Positions 33,277-42,408 of a DNA stretch of 42,694 nucleotides are shown here, one piece after another. Every line of letters begins with the position of its first letter. Position 1 is the first letter of the stretch. Under the pieces are notes generated by a model. It did no database searches and had not been told where the DNA came from. It saw only the letters and a program-made list of their open reading frames with translations. Position numbers and translations under genes: made by a program. This stretch comes from Saprospiraceae bacterium (GTDB taxonomy: Bacteria > Bacteroidota > Bacteroidia > Chitinophagales > Saprospiraceae), in assembly GCA_020631105.1 (NCBI GenBank), contig JAHDHW010000019.1, positions 1 to 42,694 on the forward strand. Reading direction: 5' to 3'.

Positions 33277-36200
33277 TTAGTCTTGTAAGATCACTTTTTG
33301 ACTTACACTTGCTTCATCTGTAACGAACTGAATGAAGTAAGTTCCGACAGCAAGATTACTTACGTTGAACTCAACTGTTTCACCCTGTACTCCGTTAAGG
33401 ATTCGGTTAGAAACGATTTGTCCTAAAGTATTCACTAAGCGTACTTCAACATCGATTGTTTCTTCCAAATCAAACTGAACGAATACTTGATCAGTAGCTG
33501 GATTCGGGAATACATTTACTCCATTGCTTAATGCAATCTCGTCTACGTCAACAACGCTACAAGCAACACAGTAGTTGAAACAAACGTCATCAATAATTTC
33601 ATCTTCTTCACCTGTCGTTAAACCACGATCAGCGAAATCACCTACCGTACAATCATCACCAATAGTATTGTCGATGTTTTCCCAACCATCAGGACCATTT
33701 TTGAATTTGTAAGTAATGTCAGAGTTAGCAGGAACTGCAACTGTTGCAGTGTAAACGCCATCTCCGTCATCATCCGCCATTGGTGTATTAGAGAATCCGT
33801 TGAAAGAACCAGCGATGAATACACCACCAGCATCCACAGTTTGTAAATTCATGTCTACATTGAATGTGTATTGAGGAGTGTTGTAATTGATTCTCCATGA
33901 GAAAGGAGTACCATCATTTTCGTTATCCCACTCAATAATGTAAGTTGTTCCTTCAGTAACTTCCCAGTCACCAATGAAAGAACTCACACCACAATCATCA
34001 TCAGAAGTAGCTTGTAATTCTAGGTCATCAACAGATCCACAAGCTCCGGTATATACCCAAACTCTTGTATCGGTACCAGCATCACAAGAAGTGATTTCAG
34101 CTGTTCCACTAAAAGGAGCAGTCCAGGTGTGCCACGCACTTTGTGCATAAGGAGTTGTTGAAGCAAGGTAGTTTCCGATATTTGGTCCAGCTACAGCAGC
34201 GTCGCCAAAGGTTTCTGTAAAGATATCTACACCTGCACTTACAGGGATCGCTGATTCACAGAATTCACCAGCTGCTAAATCACCAGCGGTGAATGCCAGT
34301 TCGAAATCGAAACCAGTAGTTTCCCACATATCATCCCAAAGGATATAATAAGTATTACCAGCAGTTACTGCTGCTTCACGGTAAGAAGCCCAAAGGCTAC
34401 CGTTACCTAAATCACACATATCATCATTAACACCTAAAGTACTCAATGAATGACAATCGCCTTCGAAAATCCAACCTCTGGTATCGGCACCTGCACCACA
34501 AGAACTAATAGAAATGAATCCATCTTCTGTTGGAGTATAGCTGAACCACTCTCCTGCAAAACCACCATCGTTAAGGAAGTAAGCTGCTCCAAAACAAGAT
34601 AGTTCACCTACTGTGTGCGTACCTGCATCAATGGCTGTTGCAGTATAACAGTATTCTCCAGTACCTGCTTCTGGTAAAAGAGCAAATGCAACATCGTCTA
34701 CGTAGAATAGAGCATCAGTACCTGAAGGCCAGAAGTTAATTGCAGATAAAAGAGGGTCTGTAGAATCATCCGTGTATCCCCACGCTGCTACTGTAGTTGC
34801 AGAAACAGTAATATCACCGATAACCATTCGAGCTTCATCATTTGCGATATCAAAGAATAAGATAACATCAAACCATTCGCCTTGTGGATAAGTAAATGGA
34901 ATGTCGTCTTGATTTGATAAAAGTAGATTTCCATCTCCCTCATCACCAAGTGTAGCTTCAAATCCGAAAGCTGCACCAGGAGTAGGATCATGTTGTAAGT
35001 TAAAGTAACCAATATTACCTTCAGGAACATACATTTTCCAGCCTACCCAGTAGTGGCCGTCACTTGCATTATTAAGGAATAATAATGCGTCCTGACCAGC
35101 AATATTGCCATCGATTTTTACTGATTTTGTGCCAGAAGCTGCAAAGTCTTCAGATACAACTCCGGAAGAAGTTGCGCCTGTCCATACACCCCAGTGACCA
35201 GCTGCGCCATTGATATCTCCTAAATCATAAGATTCAATATCATCTTGGATAACAAATGCTGGTTCTTCACAAGTTGGATCCGGTGGTAAAGTACTTAAAG
35301 TAATAGAAAAAGTAAATCCTGAAGGATCCCAACGATCATCCCAGTTGATTAAATATTCTGTACCTGCTACTACTTCGAATTCTACTTGAGAAGCCCATGC
35401 AGAAGACCCAGGATCAAATTCACAGAAGTCATCATTCTGAGCTACTAAGGTATTAGTTGCAAGATCACAACCTCCTGTCCAAACATACAAACGAGTATCT
35501 GTACCACCTAGACAAGAATTAACGTTTGCAAAGCCTGACTCCGTAGGAGTATAAGAATACCATTTTGCGGCAACAGCACCACCCTGAACAGCGCCAGCTC
35601 CAATTAGGGAATCTGCAACGTGCACGCCCTCACTAACGACAATAGGCTGAAGACAAGATTCACCTTCAAAGAAACAAGCATTGAAAGGGACAATTGGAAG
35701 AGTAGTGCTTTCTAAAGGTGCTTCAAAAAATCGATTGTTGTTCAATCCACAAATCTCTGTGAAATCATTTTCCCAGCCACCAGGACCATTCTGGAATTTG
35801 TATTGGACAGTGTTACCAGCAGTCACGCCTGTAATTGTAAAAGTATAGGTGTCGTCACCGTTGTCTGTCATTGGTTCACCGGTCCAACCGTTGAAGTCAC
35901 CAGCGATATAAGCGCCATCAGCCGAAGTCATAACAGTAGACATGTCAACAGATACGGTAACGTCAATCATTGGAGGAGCTTCCTCCGTTAAAGAGAAAGT
36001 AAAACCTGAAGTACTCCAACGATCATCCCAATTGATGAGGTACTCTGTACCACCTGTTGCAAGGAAACTTGTTTCAGAGGCCCAAGCTGAAGACCCAGGA
36101 TCAAATTCACAAAAATCGTCATTCGCAGCTTCTAAGGTATTAGTTGTAAGGTCACAACCTCCTGACCATATCCATAAACGAGTATCAGTTCCTCCTAAAC

Positions 36201-36438
36201 AAGAAGAAGTTGTAACCACTACATTAGAAGCAGGAGTGTAAGAATACCATTTTGCAGCAGTAGCACCAGTCTGAACGGCTCCTTCACCTACTAAGGTATC
36301 CACAACGTGTGTTCCAGCTGAAATGGTGATCGGATCTGTACATAGATCACCTTGTGCCATCGCGCTAAACGAAGAGCTTAAAAATAAGAGCAGCATGGTA
36401 AACAGCTTGCTCCATTTAGATGTAAAATTTAAATTCAT
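33277..36438 (-). CDS. Large modular T9SS surface protein (paralogue A)
   Basis: A 1053-residue exported protein (signal peptide about 1-29). The modules in order are: a Cys-containing module (33-152), an E-set/CBM-like domain (158-257, YIAGDFNGWTGEPM and VQYKFQNG), and a second Cys module (262-380). A LamG-like or jelly-roll domain (395-588, GHYWVGWKMYVPEG, WFDVILFFDI) follows. Two more Cys modules (597-716, 727-852) and a second E-set domain (857-960) precede the T9SS type A signal (970-1053, VFPNPATDQ to VSQKVILQD). The Cys modules share SYTP, SC, DTR, NDDxC, SxWAS and WDDxW positions. The E-set domains resemble glycogen- or starch-binding CBM20/48-type folds, so glycan binding is an inference. 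A paralogue lies directly upstream on the same strand. Confidence 0.9.
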   Translation of the reverse strand: MNLNFTSKWSKLFTMLLLFLSSSFSAMAQGDLCTDPITISAGTHVVDTLVGEGAVQTGATAAKWYSYTPASNVVVTTSSCLGGTDTRLWIWSGGCDLTTNTLEAANDDFCEFDPGSSAWASETSFLATGGTEYLINWDDRWSTSGFTFSLTEEAPPMIDVTVSVDMSTVMTSADGAYIAGDFNGWTGEPMTDNGDDTYTFTITGVTAGNTVQYKFQNGPGGWENDFTEICGLNNNRFFEAPLESTTLPIVPFNACFFEGESCLQPIVVSEGVHVADSLIGAGAVQGGAVAAKWYSYTPTESGFANVNSCLGGTDTRLYVWTGGCDLATNTLVAQNDDFCEFDPGSSAWASQVEFEVVAGTEYLINWDDRWDPSGFTFSITLSTLPPDPTCEEPAFVIQDDIESYDLGDINGAAGHWGVWTGATSSGVVSEDFAASGTKSVKIDGNIAGQDALLFLNNASDGHYWVGWKMYVPEGNIGYFNLQHDPTPGAAFGFEATLGDEGDGNLLLSNQDDIPFTYPQGEWFDVILFFDIANDEARMVIGDITVSATTVAAWGYTDDSTDPLLSAINFWPSGTDALFYVDDVAFALLPEAGTGEYCYTATAIDAGTHTVGELSCFGAAYFLNDGGFAGEWFSYTPTEDGFISISSCGAGADTRGWIFEGDCHSLSTLGVNDDMCDLGNGSLWASYREAAVTAGNTYYILWDDMWETTGFDFELAFTAGDLAAGEFCESAIPVSAGVDIFTETFGDAAVAGPNIGNYLASTTPYAQSAWHTWTAPFSGTAEITSCDAGTDTRVWVYTGACGSVDDLELQATSDDDCGVSSFIGDWEVTEGTTYIIEWDNENDGTPFSWRINYNTPQYTFNVDMNLQTVDAGGVFIAGSFNGFSNTPMADDDGDGVYTATVAVPANSDITYKFKNGPDGWENIDNTIGDDCTVGDFADRGLTTGEEDEIIDDVCFNYCVACSVVDVDEIALSNGVNVFPNPATDQVFVQFDLEETIDVEVRLVNTLGQIVSNRILNGVQGETVEFNVSNLAVGTYFIQFVTDEASVSQKVILQD

Positions 36439-36491
36439 GCCAGTTAATTTTAGAGTTTTAAATTGTTTTAAATGTTTTATTTAATAGAGTC

Positions 36492-36520
36492 AATTGTATC
36501 CATCATAGGATGATACAATT
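36492..36520 (-). promoter_or_regulatory. Inverted repeat in the leader of paralogue A
   Basis: AATTGTATC (36492-36500) and GATACAATT (36512-36520) form a 9-bp perfect pair around an 11-base middle; CATC/GATG inside adds a bulged extension. It lies 55-85 bases before the start codon, in a position suited to an operator or to a leader RNA hairpin. Confidence 0.45.
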
Positions 36521-36647
36521 AATGGTATTGAATACTATAAAAAAGTAGGTTTAAAATATTAATTGCAATAGGGAAGGTGATATGTGCATTCTCCTTACAA
36601 GTTCAATAGTTTTACTACTAAACATGGATGATATGCTCTTTTAATGG

Positions 36648-36690
36648 GTGCCGAAGGCACAAAAAAATAGCTGCCCCGTAAAGGACAGCT
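36648..36690 (-). terminator. Rho-independent terminator of paralogue B, with adjacent hairpin
   Basis: On the minus strand an 8-bp stem with one G-U pair (36669-36676 with 36683-36690) is followed by TATTTTTTT-type T-run (36668-36661). A second small hairpin GTGCC/GGCAC (36648-36660) comes next. It closely resembles the terminator at 33213-33244, including the AGCTG/CAGCT stem and T-run. Confidence 0.85.
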
Positions 36691-36732
36691 AAATATAGTG
36701 AAAAGTAACTTATCGTTGTAAATTACAATCGA

Positions 36733-39672
36733 TTATTCTTGTAAGATTACTTTTTGACTAGAACTTCCACCTTCAGTAATAAACTGAACAAAGTAAGTCC
36801 CTTTTGCTAAGTTGCTTACGTTGAATTGGATCGTTTCACCCTGTACCGCATTAAGTACACGGCTGTTAACCACTTGACCAAGTGTATTGATAAGGCGTAC
36901 TTCCATATCAACAGCTTCGCTTAAGTCAAACTGAACAGATAATTGATCAGTAGCAGGATTAGGGAATACCTTAACTGCATTACTTAATTCAACTTCGTCA
37001 ACATCAATGATAATCTCTTTTTCAATTCTCCAGATGAATGCCTCACTAGACTCTTCATTATCCCACTCGATGTAGTAAGTAGTACCAGCAGTTGGTACCC
37101 AGTCCTCAATTAATGAAGAAGAACCACAATCATTATCGGATGAAGCAATAAGTGTAAGGTCATCAAATGATCCACAGCTACCAGTATAAACCCATACTCG
37201 TGTATCTGTACCTGCAGCACAAGAAGTGATATCTACAGTATCTGCAGCATCAGGTGTCCAAGTATACCAAGTACTCTGCGTATATGGAGTCGTTGAAGCA
37301 ATAAAGTTTCCAACATTAGGACCAGCTACAGCAGCATCACCAAAGGATTCAATTAACATATCCATGTTAACCTCTGCTGTGATAGCTGATTCGCAGAATT
37401 CACCAGCAGGAAGGTCGCCAGCAGTAAATGCTAAATCGAACTCGAAGCCAGTAGTTTCCCACATGTCATCCCAAAGGATATAGTAAGTGTTACCAGCAGT
37501 TACTGCTGCTTCACGGTAGCTTGCCCATTGACTACCATTGCCAAGGTCACACATATCATCATTAACACCTAGTGTGCTTAAAGAGTGACAATCACCTTCG
37601 AAGATCCAACCACGAGTATCAGCACCACCACCACAAGAACTAATGGAGATATAACCATCTTCAGTTGGAGTATAAGTGAACCACTCTCCAGAAAGACCTG
37701 AATCATTGATGAAGTATCCAGCACCGAAACAAGAAAGCTCGCTAGCAGTATGAGTACCTGGCTCGATAGCATTAGCAGTATAACAGTATTGTCCGTCTCC
37801 AGCTACAGGAGTAGGAATCACAGCTAAGGCAACATCATCAACGTAGTATTTATTTGGTGCAGCTCCGTTAGGTAACGGATAAAAGTTAATAGAGTTTAAA
37901 GCATTGCTAGCACCACCAGAAGCATTGCTAAATGTCCATGCAGCATTTACAGCAGCAGTAACGGTTAAGTCACCTTGGATTAAACGTGCTTCATCGTTGT
38001 CGATGTCAACAAGAATTACAACATCAAACCATGCATCTTCAGCATATGTAAATGGTATCTGATCACCACCATCATTTAAGTTAATTCTACCTGTGCCATC
38101 TCCATCGTAAAATGCATCAATCGCCCAGTTTGGATTATCTGGGAATGCGTGTTGGATATTCCAGTATGCACCGAAGCCAGCAGGGATATACATTTTCCAA
38201 GTTACCCAATAGTGACCTTCAATTAAGTCCTCCTCTGCATTAAGAACGTAAAGAGCATCAAGAGTAGGATCAACACCGTCAATCAAAAGAGATTGAGTTC
38301 CGGAAAAGGCCTGTTCTGTACTTACCAAACCTGTTACACCTGCTCCTGGCCAAGGACGCCATGGGCCTTCACTTCCTATATCGCCTTCTGCATAAGACTC
38401 GAGATCATCTCCGATCAAGAAGATAGGCTCTTCACAGGTCGCTACAGGAACACATGCACCACAAGAGTTGAAACAAACCGGATCTAGTGCGCCACTTGCT
38501 ATACCAGGTATAAGTAAACGGTTGACAAATTGACCACTTGGATCTGTAACAGTACATAGGTCGCCATCTGCAAATTCTTCCCAGTTAATGTTATTACCAT
38601 TTTGGAATTTGTACTCAATACTATCACCAGCAGTAAGACCAGTAATTGTAAACGAATAAGTACTATCTCCATTATCAGTCATTGGTGTTGATGACCATCC
38701 GTTAAAATTACCCGCAATGTGAGCGCCATTGTCCATTGAAGTAGTTGCTTCATTCCCCATGTCTACAGTAACTGTTACATCAACTATAGGAGGAGCAGCA
38801 AGGATTAATTCCCAGTCGAATGCTGCGCCAGACCAACGGTCGTCCCAAAGGATCAAGTACTCTGTACCTGCAACTCCTAGCCAAGTTGCTTCAGAAGCAA
38901 AATTACCATTAGCACCATCACAGTCATCGTTAAATGCTAATACTCCAAGGTCAGTACAGTTATTTAACACGATTAAACGAGTATCACTTGCTGCAGTATC
39001 ACATGAAGTAACGGTGATTAAAGTGTTTTCTGTTGGTGTGTAAGAATACCATGCACCGTTTCCAGTTCCGCCAAATACACCACCGTATCCAGAATCAAGT
39101 GTAGCAGTGTAGAACCCTGCAGCTGTAAGTACAGTTGGATCGGCACATACAGTACCTGGATCACTAGGGATAAGGGTACTTGTAGTAAACGTACCAGCTA
39201 ATCCATTACCTAGTTCAGCGCGAATAGTCTGACATTGGTTATAAGAAAGCATGACAGAAGGAATCGTAACGGCTCCCATGTCATCACCACCCATAACAAT
39301 AGCTGAATTTGGTGCAGCAGTATTATTATTACAAACGATAACACCAGTAGCACCTTTCGCTTGTGCGTTTACAACTTTAGTGACAAAAGCACATGCACCA
39401 CGATCAACAAGTGCAATAACACCGGTCAAATCTGTAGCAATAGAGTCACAAACAGTTGTCGCACCAGAAGTATCTACTCCTTCTACGATAGTCCCTGTAA
39501 GATCAGCAGTAAGTCCAGGACCAAAAGCAGCCTGTCGAGCTGCGTAATCACCAGCAACACTCATTGGAGCAGTGATGGTCACGGTCGCATCAGACTGTGC
39601 TTGTGAAGAAAATGCAGTAAAGCAAGCTAAAAGCATTGCCATACATCGCATAAACGTAAAATTAAATTTCAT
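36733..39672 (-). CDS. Large modular T9SS surface protein with PA domain (paralogue B)
   Basis: A 979-residue exported protein (signal peptide about 1-26). Modules: protease-associated (PA) domain (35-165, GVIALVDRGACAFVTKV and ATGVIVCNN), Cys module (176-292), E-set/CBM-like domain (297-405), LamG-like domain (418-620), and two Cys modules (629-749, 760-884). The T9SS type A signal is 898-979 (VFPNPATDQ to SQKVILQE). The last three modules and the signal align closely with paralogue A. The PA domain is present only here. I use the ATG at 39672 rather than a TTG nine bases upstream. A PA domain usually accompanies proteases, but no peptidase domain is seen, so a structural or binding role is likely. 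Confidence 0.9.
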   Translation of the reverse strand: MKFNFTFMRCMAMLLACFTAFSSQAQSDATVTITAPMSVAGDYAARQAAFGPGLTADLTGTIVEGVDTSGATTVCDSIATDLTGVIALVDRGACAFVTKVVNAQAKGATGVIVCNNNTAAPNSAIVMGGDDMGAVTIPSVMLSYNQCQTIRAELGNGLAGTFTTSTLIPSDPGTVCADPTVLTAAGFYTATLDSGYGGVFGGTGNGAWYSYTPTENTLITVTSCDTAASDTRLIVLNNCTDLGVLAFNDDCDGANGNFASEATWLGVAGTEYLILWDDRWSGAAFDWELILAAPPIVDVTVTVDMGNEATTSMDNGAHIAGNFNGWSSTPMTDNGDSTYSFTITGLTAGDSIEYKFQNGNNINWEEFADGDLCTVTDPSGQFVNRLLIPGIASGALDPVCFNSCGACVPVATCEEPIFLIGDDLESYAEGDIGSEGPWRPWPGAGVTGLVSTEQAFSGTQSLLIDGVDPTLDALYVLNAEEDLIEGHYWVTWKMYIPAGFGAYWNIQHAFPDNPNWAIDAFYDGDGTGRINLNDGGDQIPFTYAEDAWFDVVILVDIDNDEARLIQGDLTVTAAVNAAWTFSNASGGASNALNSINFYPLPNGAAPNKYYVDDVALAVIPTPVAGDGQYCYTANAIEPGTHTASELSCFGAGYFINDSGLSGEWFTYTPTEDGYISISSCGGGADTRGWIFEGDCHSLSTLGVNDDMCDLGNGSQWASYREAAVTAGNTYYILWDDMWETTGFEFDLAFTAGDLPAGEFCESAITAEVNMDMLIESFGDAAVAGPNVGNFIASTTPYTQSTWYTWTPDAADTVDITSCAAGTDTRVWVYTGSCGSFDDLTLIASSDNDCGSSSLIEDWVPTAGTTYYIEWDNEESSEAFIWRIEKEIIIDVDEVELSNAVKVFPNPATDQLSVQFDLSEAVDMEVRLINTLGQVVNSRVLNAVQGETIQFNVSNLAKGTYFVQFITEGGSSSQKVILQE

Positions 39673-39926
39673 TCTATACAATTTTAGTTATTAAATAAAT
39701 GATTGATTTTTACTCAATTAAGGAAATGATATTGGTAGTTTTCTTATAATACTTGGATATACAGCTCTATTCCTGCTGCTTCTTGTAAGATTTTACACCA
39801 GAGAAAGGGAATAAACCCTTGTGAATATTCAATTTAGCTCGTTGAAATTGTCAGTTGTAAAGCTAAATAGGGTAATAGATTTTTACTTCAATAGGAAATG
39901 AAAGCCCTAAAGATGGCAAAAAATCT
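39673..39926. other. Intergenic region between paralogue B and the oxidoreductase
   Basis: An AT-rich spacer of 254 bases on the minus-strand transcript path. It contains only a weak AGGG/CCCT pair near 39805-39820. It should hold the promoter of paralogue B and the end of the oxidoreductase transcript, but no clear box or terminator is visible. Confidence 0.35.
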
Positions 39927-41078
39927 TTAAAACTTAATCCATTTTTGCTTACTTTTTCCGGATTCTATAACTTTTTCAATGAACCGCATCCCCCTAACTC
40001 CATCTTCAACAGTAGGAAAGTCAAGATCTAAAGCTTTGGGCTTTTTGCCAGCAATTGTCGCCCGTAGAGCATTTGAAAAGTTTTTATAGATATTACCGAA
40101 GGCTTCCAGGTAACCCTCAGGATGCCCCGCAGGGATTCTGGTTGCATGCTGTGCTTCCGGATAAAGTTTGCCGACTCCAGTTCGCATTATTTCAGTAGGC
40201 TTGTCTAGCCATTTGACAATCAAACTGTTAGGTTCCATTTGGGCCCATTCTAAGCCTGCCTTTTCTCCATAAACACGGATTCGTAATGCATTTTCTTCTC
40301 CAGCGGCAATTTGACTAGCGAATAAAATGCCTTTCGCACCATTATCGAATTCAAGCAACACATTACCATCATCATCTAGCTGTCGCCCCGGTACCATGAT
40401 ATTGATATCTGCACAGAGTTTCTTAATATGCAGCCCAGTCATATATTCTGCTAGATTTTCTGCGTGTGTACCAATATCGCCCATTGCACCCGCAATCCCA
40501 GATCGTTTAGGGTCTGTACGCCATGCGGCTTGTTTTTGTTCCGTTGCTTCTACTCTAGTTGATAACCAACCTTGAGGATATTCGACAACTACCTTTCTAA
40601 CTGCCCCTATTTTTCCTTTTTTGATCATCATTTTTGCTTGCTTGACCATTGGATATCCGGTATAGTTATGGGTCAAAGCGAAAAGGAGCCCGGTTTTTTT
40701 GACTAAGCGTTCCAAGGTTTTAGCTTCTTTCATATTAAAAGCTAAAGGTTTATCACAAACTACATGGAAACCGTTTTCCAGGGCCATTTTAGCAGGTCCG
40801 AAGTGCACATGATTAGGCGTAACTATTGAGACAAAATCCATGCGTTCCCCTTCTGGTAATTCCTTTTCTCGTTTAATCATTTCTTCATAGCTGCCATAAC
40901 AACGCTCGGGAGGTAAGTGTAAATCTTTTCCGGAAAGTTTTGATTTGGTAGGGTTACTACTAAAAGCACCGCAAACTAACTCGATTTGACCATCAAGAGC
41001 AGCTGCCATTCTGTGGACACCACCGATAAAAGCGCCTCGGCCCCCACCGACCATACCCATTCTCATTTTTCGACTCAT
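39927..41078 (-). CDS. Gfo/Idh/MocA-family NAD(P)-dependent oxidoreductase
   Basis: A 383-residue oxidoreductase. The Rossmann NAD(P) site is GGGRGAFIGG at about 11-20; the family Lys is in the CDKPLA motif (D109-K110-P111). The catalytic GxxGDIGTH segment (about 203-210) supplies Asp and His. Family members oxidise sugars or inositols, often to 3-keto sugars, and frequently pair with TIM-barrel isomerases/epimerases. The isomerase at 32127-33179 is a plausible partner. No signal peptide or Tat motif is seen, so it is cytoplasmic. The gene is preceded by a strong terminator from the thioredoxin gene. A near-consensus TTG-N21-TAATTTCG lies about 30-65 bases before the ATG. Confidence 0.93.
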   Translation of the reverse strand: MSRKMRMGMVGGGRGAFIGGVHRMAAALDGQIELVCGAFSSNPTKSKLSGKDLHLPPERCYGSYEEMIKREKELPEGERMDFVSIVTPNHVHFGPAKMALENGFHVVCDKPLAFNMKEAKTLERLVKKTGLLFALTHNYTGYPMVKQAKMMIKKGKIGAVRKVVVEYPQGWLSTRVEATEQKQAAWRTDPKRSGIAGAMGDIGTHAENLAEYMTGLHIKKLCADINIMVPGRQLDDDGNVLLEFDNGAKGILFASQIAAGEENALRIRVYGEKAGLEWAQMEPNSLIVKWLDKPTEIMRTGVGKLYPEAQHATRIPAGHPEGYLEAFGNIYKNFSNALRATIAGKKPKALDLDFPTVEDGVRGMRFIEKVIESGKSKQKWIKF

Positions 41079-41162
41079 AATGTGTTGGTTTCTTATATTA
41101 AGGTTTGATTATCAGTCGAAATTATGAAATTCTTTAGATAATATTCAATGCAATTGCTCAAT

Positions 41163-41209
41163 ATTCAAAATCCCCTATGCTGATCTTTCAAGCATAGGGG
41201 ATTTTGAAT
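41163..41209 (-). terminator. Strong hairpin terminator of the thioredoxin-TPR gene
   Basis: A perfect 19-bp stem (41163-41181 with 41191-41209) with a 9-nt loop lies 23 bases after the end of the minus-strand gene at 41233. The A/T-rich base of the stem acts as the U-tract. It separates this gene from the oxidoreductase. Confidence 0.88.
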
Positions 41210-41232
41210 TATTGATGCGAAAAGAAATGTAT

Positions 41233-42408
41233 TTACATCGCATTAATTTTTTCAAGCAGCTCTTTAGTTTCTTTTGCTTCATCGCCATCTTTTTTCGCTA
41301 GTTCAATAGCGATCATAGCGTGCTTAGCAGCCATATCTTTTTCTTTTAACTTATAGCAAATAGCGGCTAAAGTATCATTATTCATATAGTTGCTATCTGC
41401 ATCTACAGATTTTTTCGCCCATGCTCTGGCTTTTTCTAAAAGCTCAGGCTTATCTGTAAGTTCGTAGAAACGCCATGCAAAAGAGTTCAGTTGTCGCCAG
41501 TCTTCTGATTTATAAGTATCCATGAAATCTACCGCTGCAGTAAAGAAAGCTTCTTGCTCTTTTTCATCTTTAGAGTACATTAGCTTATTCACCTGGTGCT
41601 CATCAGCAAACCGCATATAATCTTTTGGGAAAACAGCTTTGTATGCAGTAATCACATCCTCTTTGGTCGCTTCCTTATTTTTACGCAACTTCATATAAGG
41701 CCCCATTTTCAAACGCGCATCTACATCAGAGGCACCCATCGCATCCTGAAAAGCTTTTCGGTTATCCTTTATATATCTGAAAAGCTCAGAGTCTGAATTA
41801 TAATAATCCGCCATTTCATAGATAAAGGCCATATTGTCTTCAGTCATCCAGTCATCCTGACTTGCAAGGTATTCAACTGCAACATCTGCAGCATTATCCA
41901 AATCTGCAGCATTAGCTGCTGATGCATAGTTTTTAAGGAAGTCAGCAGAACGTTCTCCTTCATCATAACGAGCCATCAAAGTACCAACTTGTTGATCCGG
42001 ATCATTGGCAGCTTGTCCAAGTGCCACAAATTTTTCTGCCGGACGGCCACCAAGCGCTTTGTGAACCATATTCCCTTTTGCATCAATAAACATTAAAGTA
42101 GGGTAGGCACGAATTCCATAAGCTTTCGCAAATAAAATACCTTCACCCTTTTCCATATCAATCTTTACATTGATAAAATTTTCGTTATAATAATCACCTA
42201 CTGCCTGGTCTGGAAAAACATTTGCAGACATCCATTTGCATGGGCCACACCAGTCTGTGTAACAATCAACAAAAATAAGTTTGTCTTCTTCTTTAGCTTT
42301 CTGAAGAGTCGTTTCCCAATCCGTATGAGAGAATTGGATGCCAGTATCTTGTGCTTCAACATTGATGATCAATGCAAGCGCAAAAAAGAGGGTGAATAGG
42401 TATTTCAT
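41233..42408 (-). CDS. Exported thioredoxin-fold protein with helical repeat domain
   Basis: A 391-residue protein with a signal peptide (about 1-19, ending NVEAQ) and a thioredoxin-like domain (about 22-140). The redox motif is TDWCGPCK (C54, C57), with YPTLMFIDAKG including the cis-Pro. The remaining about 250 residues are helical and TPR-like (for example RAWAKKSVDADSNYMNNDTLA near 345-365), as in Bacteroidota periplasmic thioredoxin fusions. It probably reduces or protects thiols in the periplasm. I chose the ATG at 42408; an upstream ATG at 42459 would hide the signal peptide behind 17 extra residues. Confidence 0.9.
   Translation of the reverse strand: MKYLFTLFFALALIINVEAQDTGIQFSHTDWETTLQKAKEEDKLIFVDCYTDWCGPCKWMSANVFPDQAVGDYYNENFINVKIDMEKGEGILFAKAYGIRAYPTLMFIDAKGNMVHKALGGRPAEKFVALGQAANDPDQQVGTLMARYDEGERSADFLKNYASAANAADLDNAADVAVEYLASQDDWMTEDNMAFIYEMADYYNSDSELFRYIKDNRKAFQDAMGASDVDARLKMGPYMKLRKNKEATKEDVITAYKAVFPKDYMRFADEHQVNKLMYSKDEKEQEAFFTAAVDFMDTYKSEDWRQLNSFAWRFYELTDKPELLEKARAWAKKSVDADSNYMNNDTLAAICYKLKEKDMAAKHAMIAIELAKKDGDEAKETKELLEKINAM

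Noticed and set aside
33277-39672. A CRISPR-like array in the repeated T9SS region
   Set aside because: Repeats are long protein-coding modules with drift, not short identical repeats with unique spacers.
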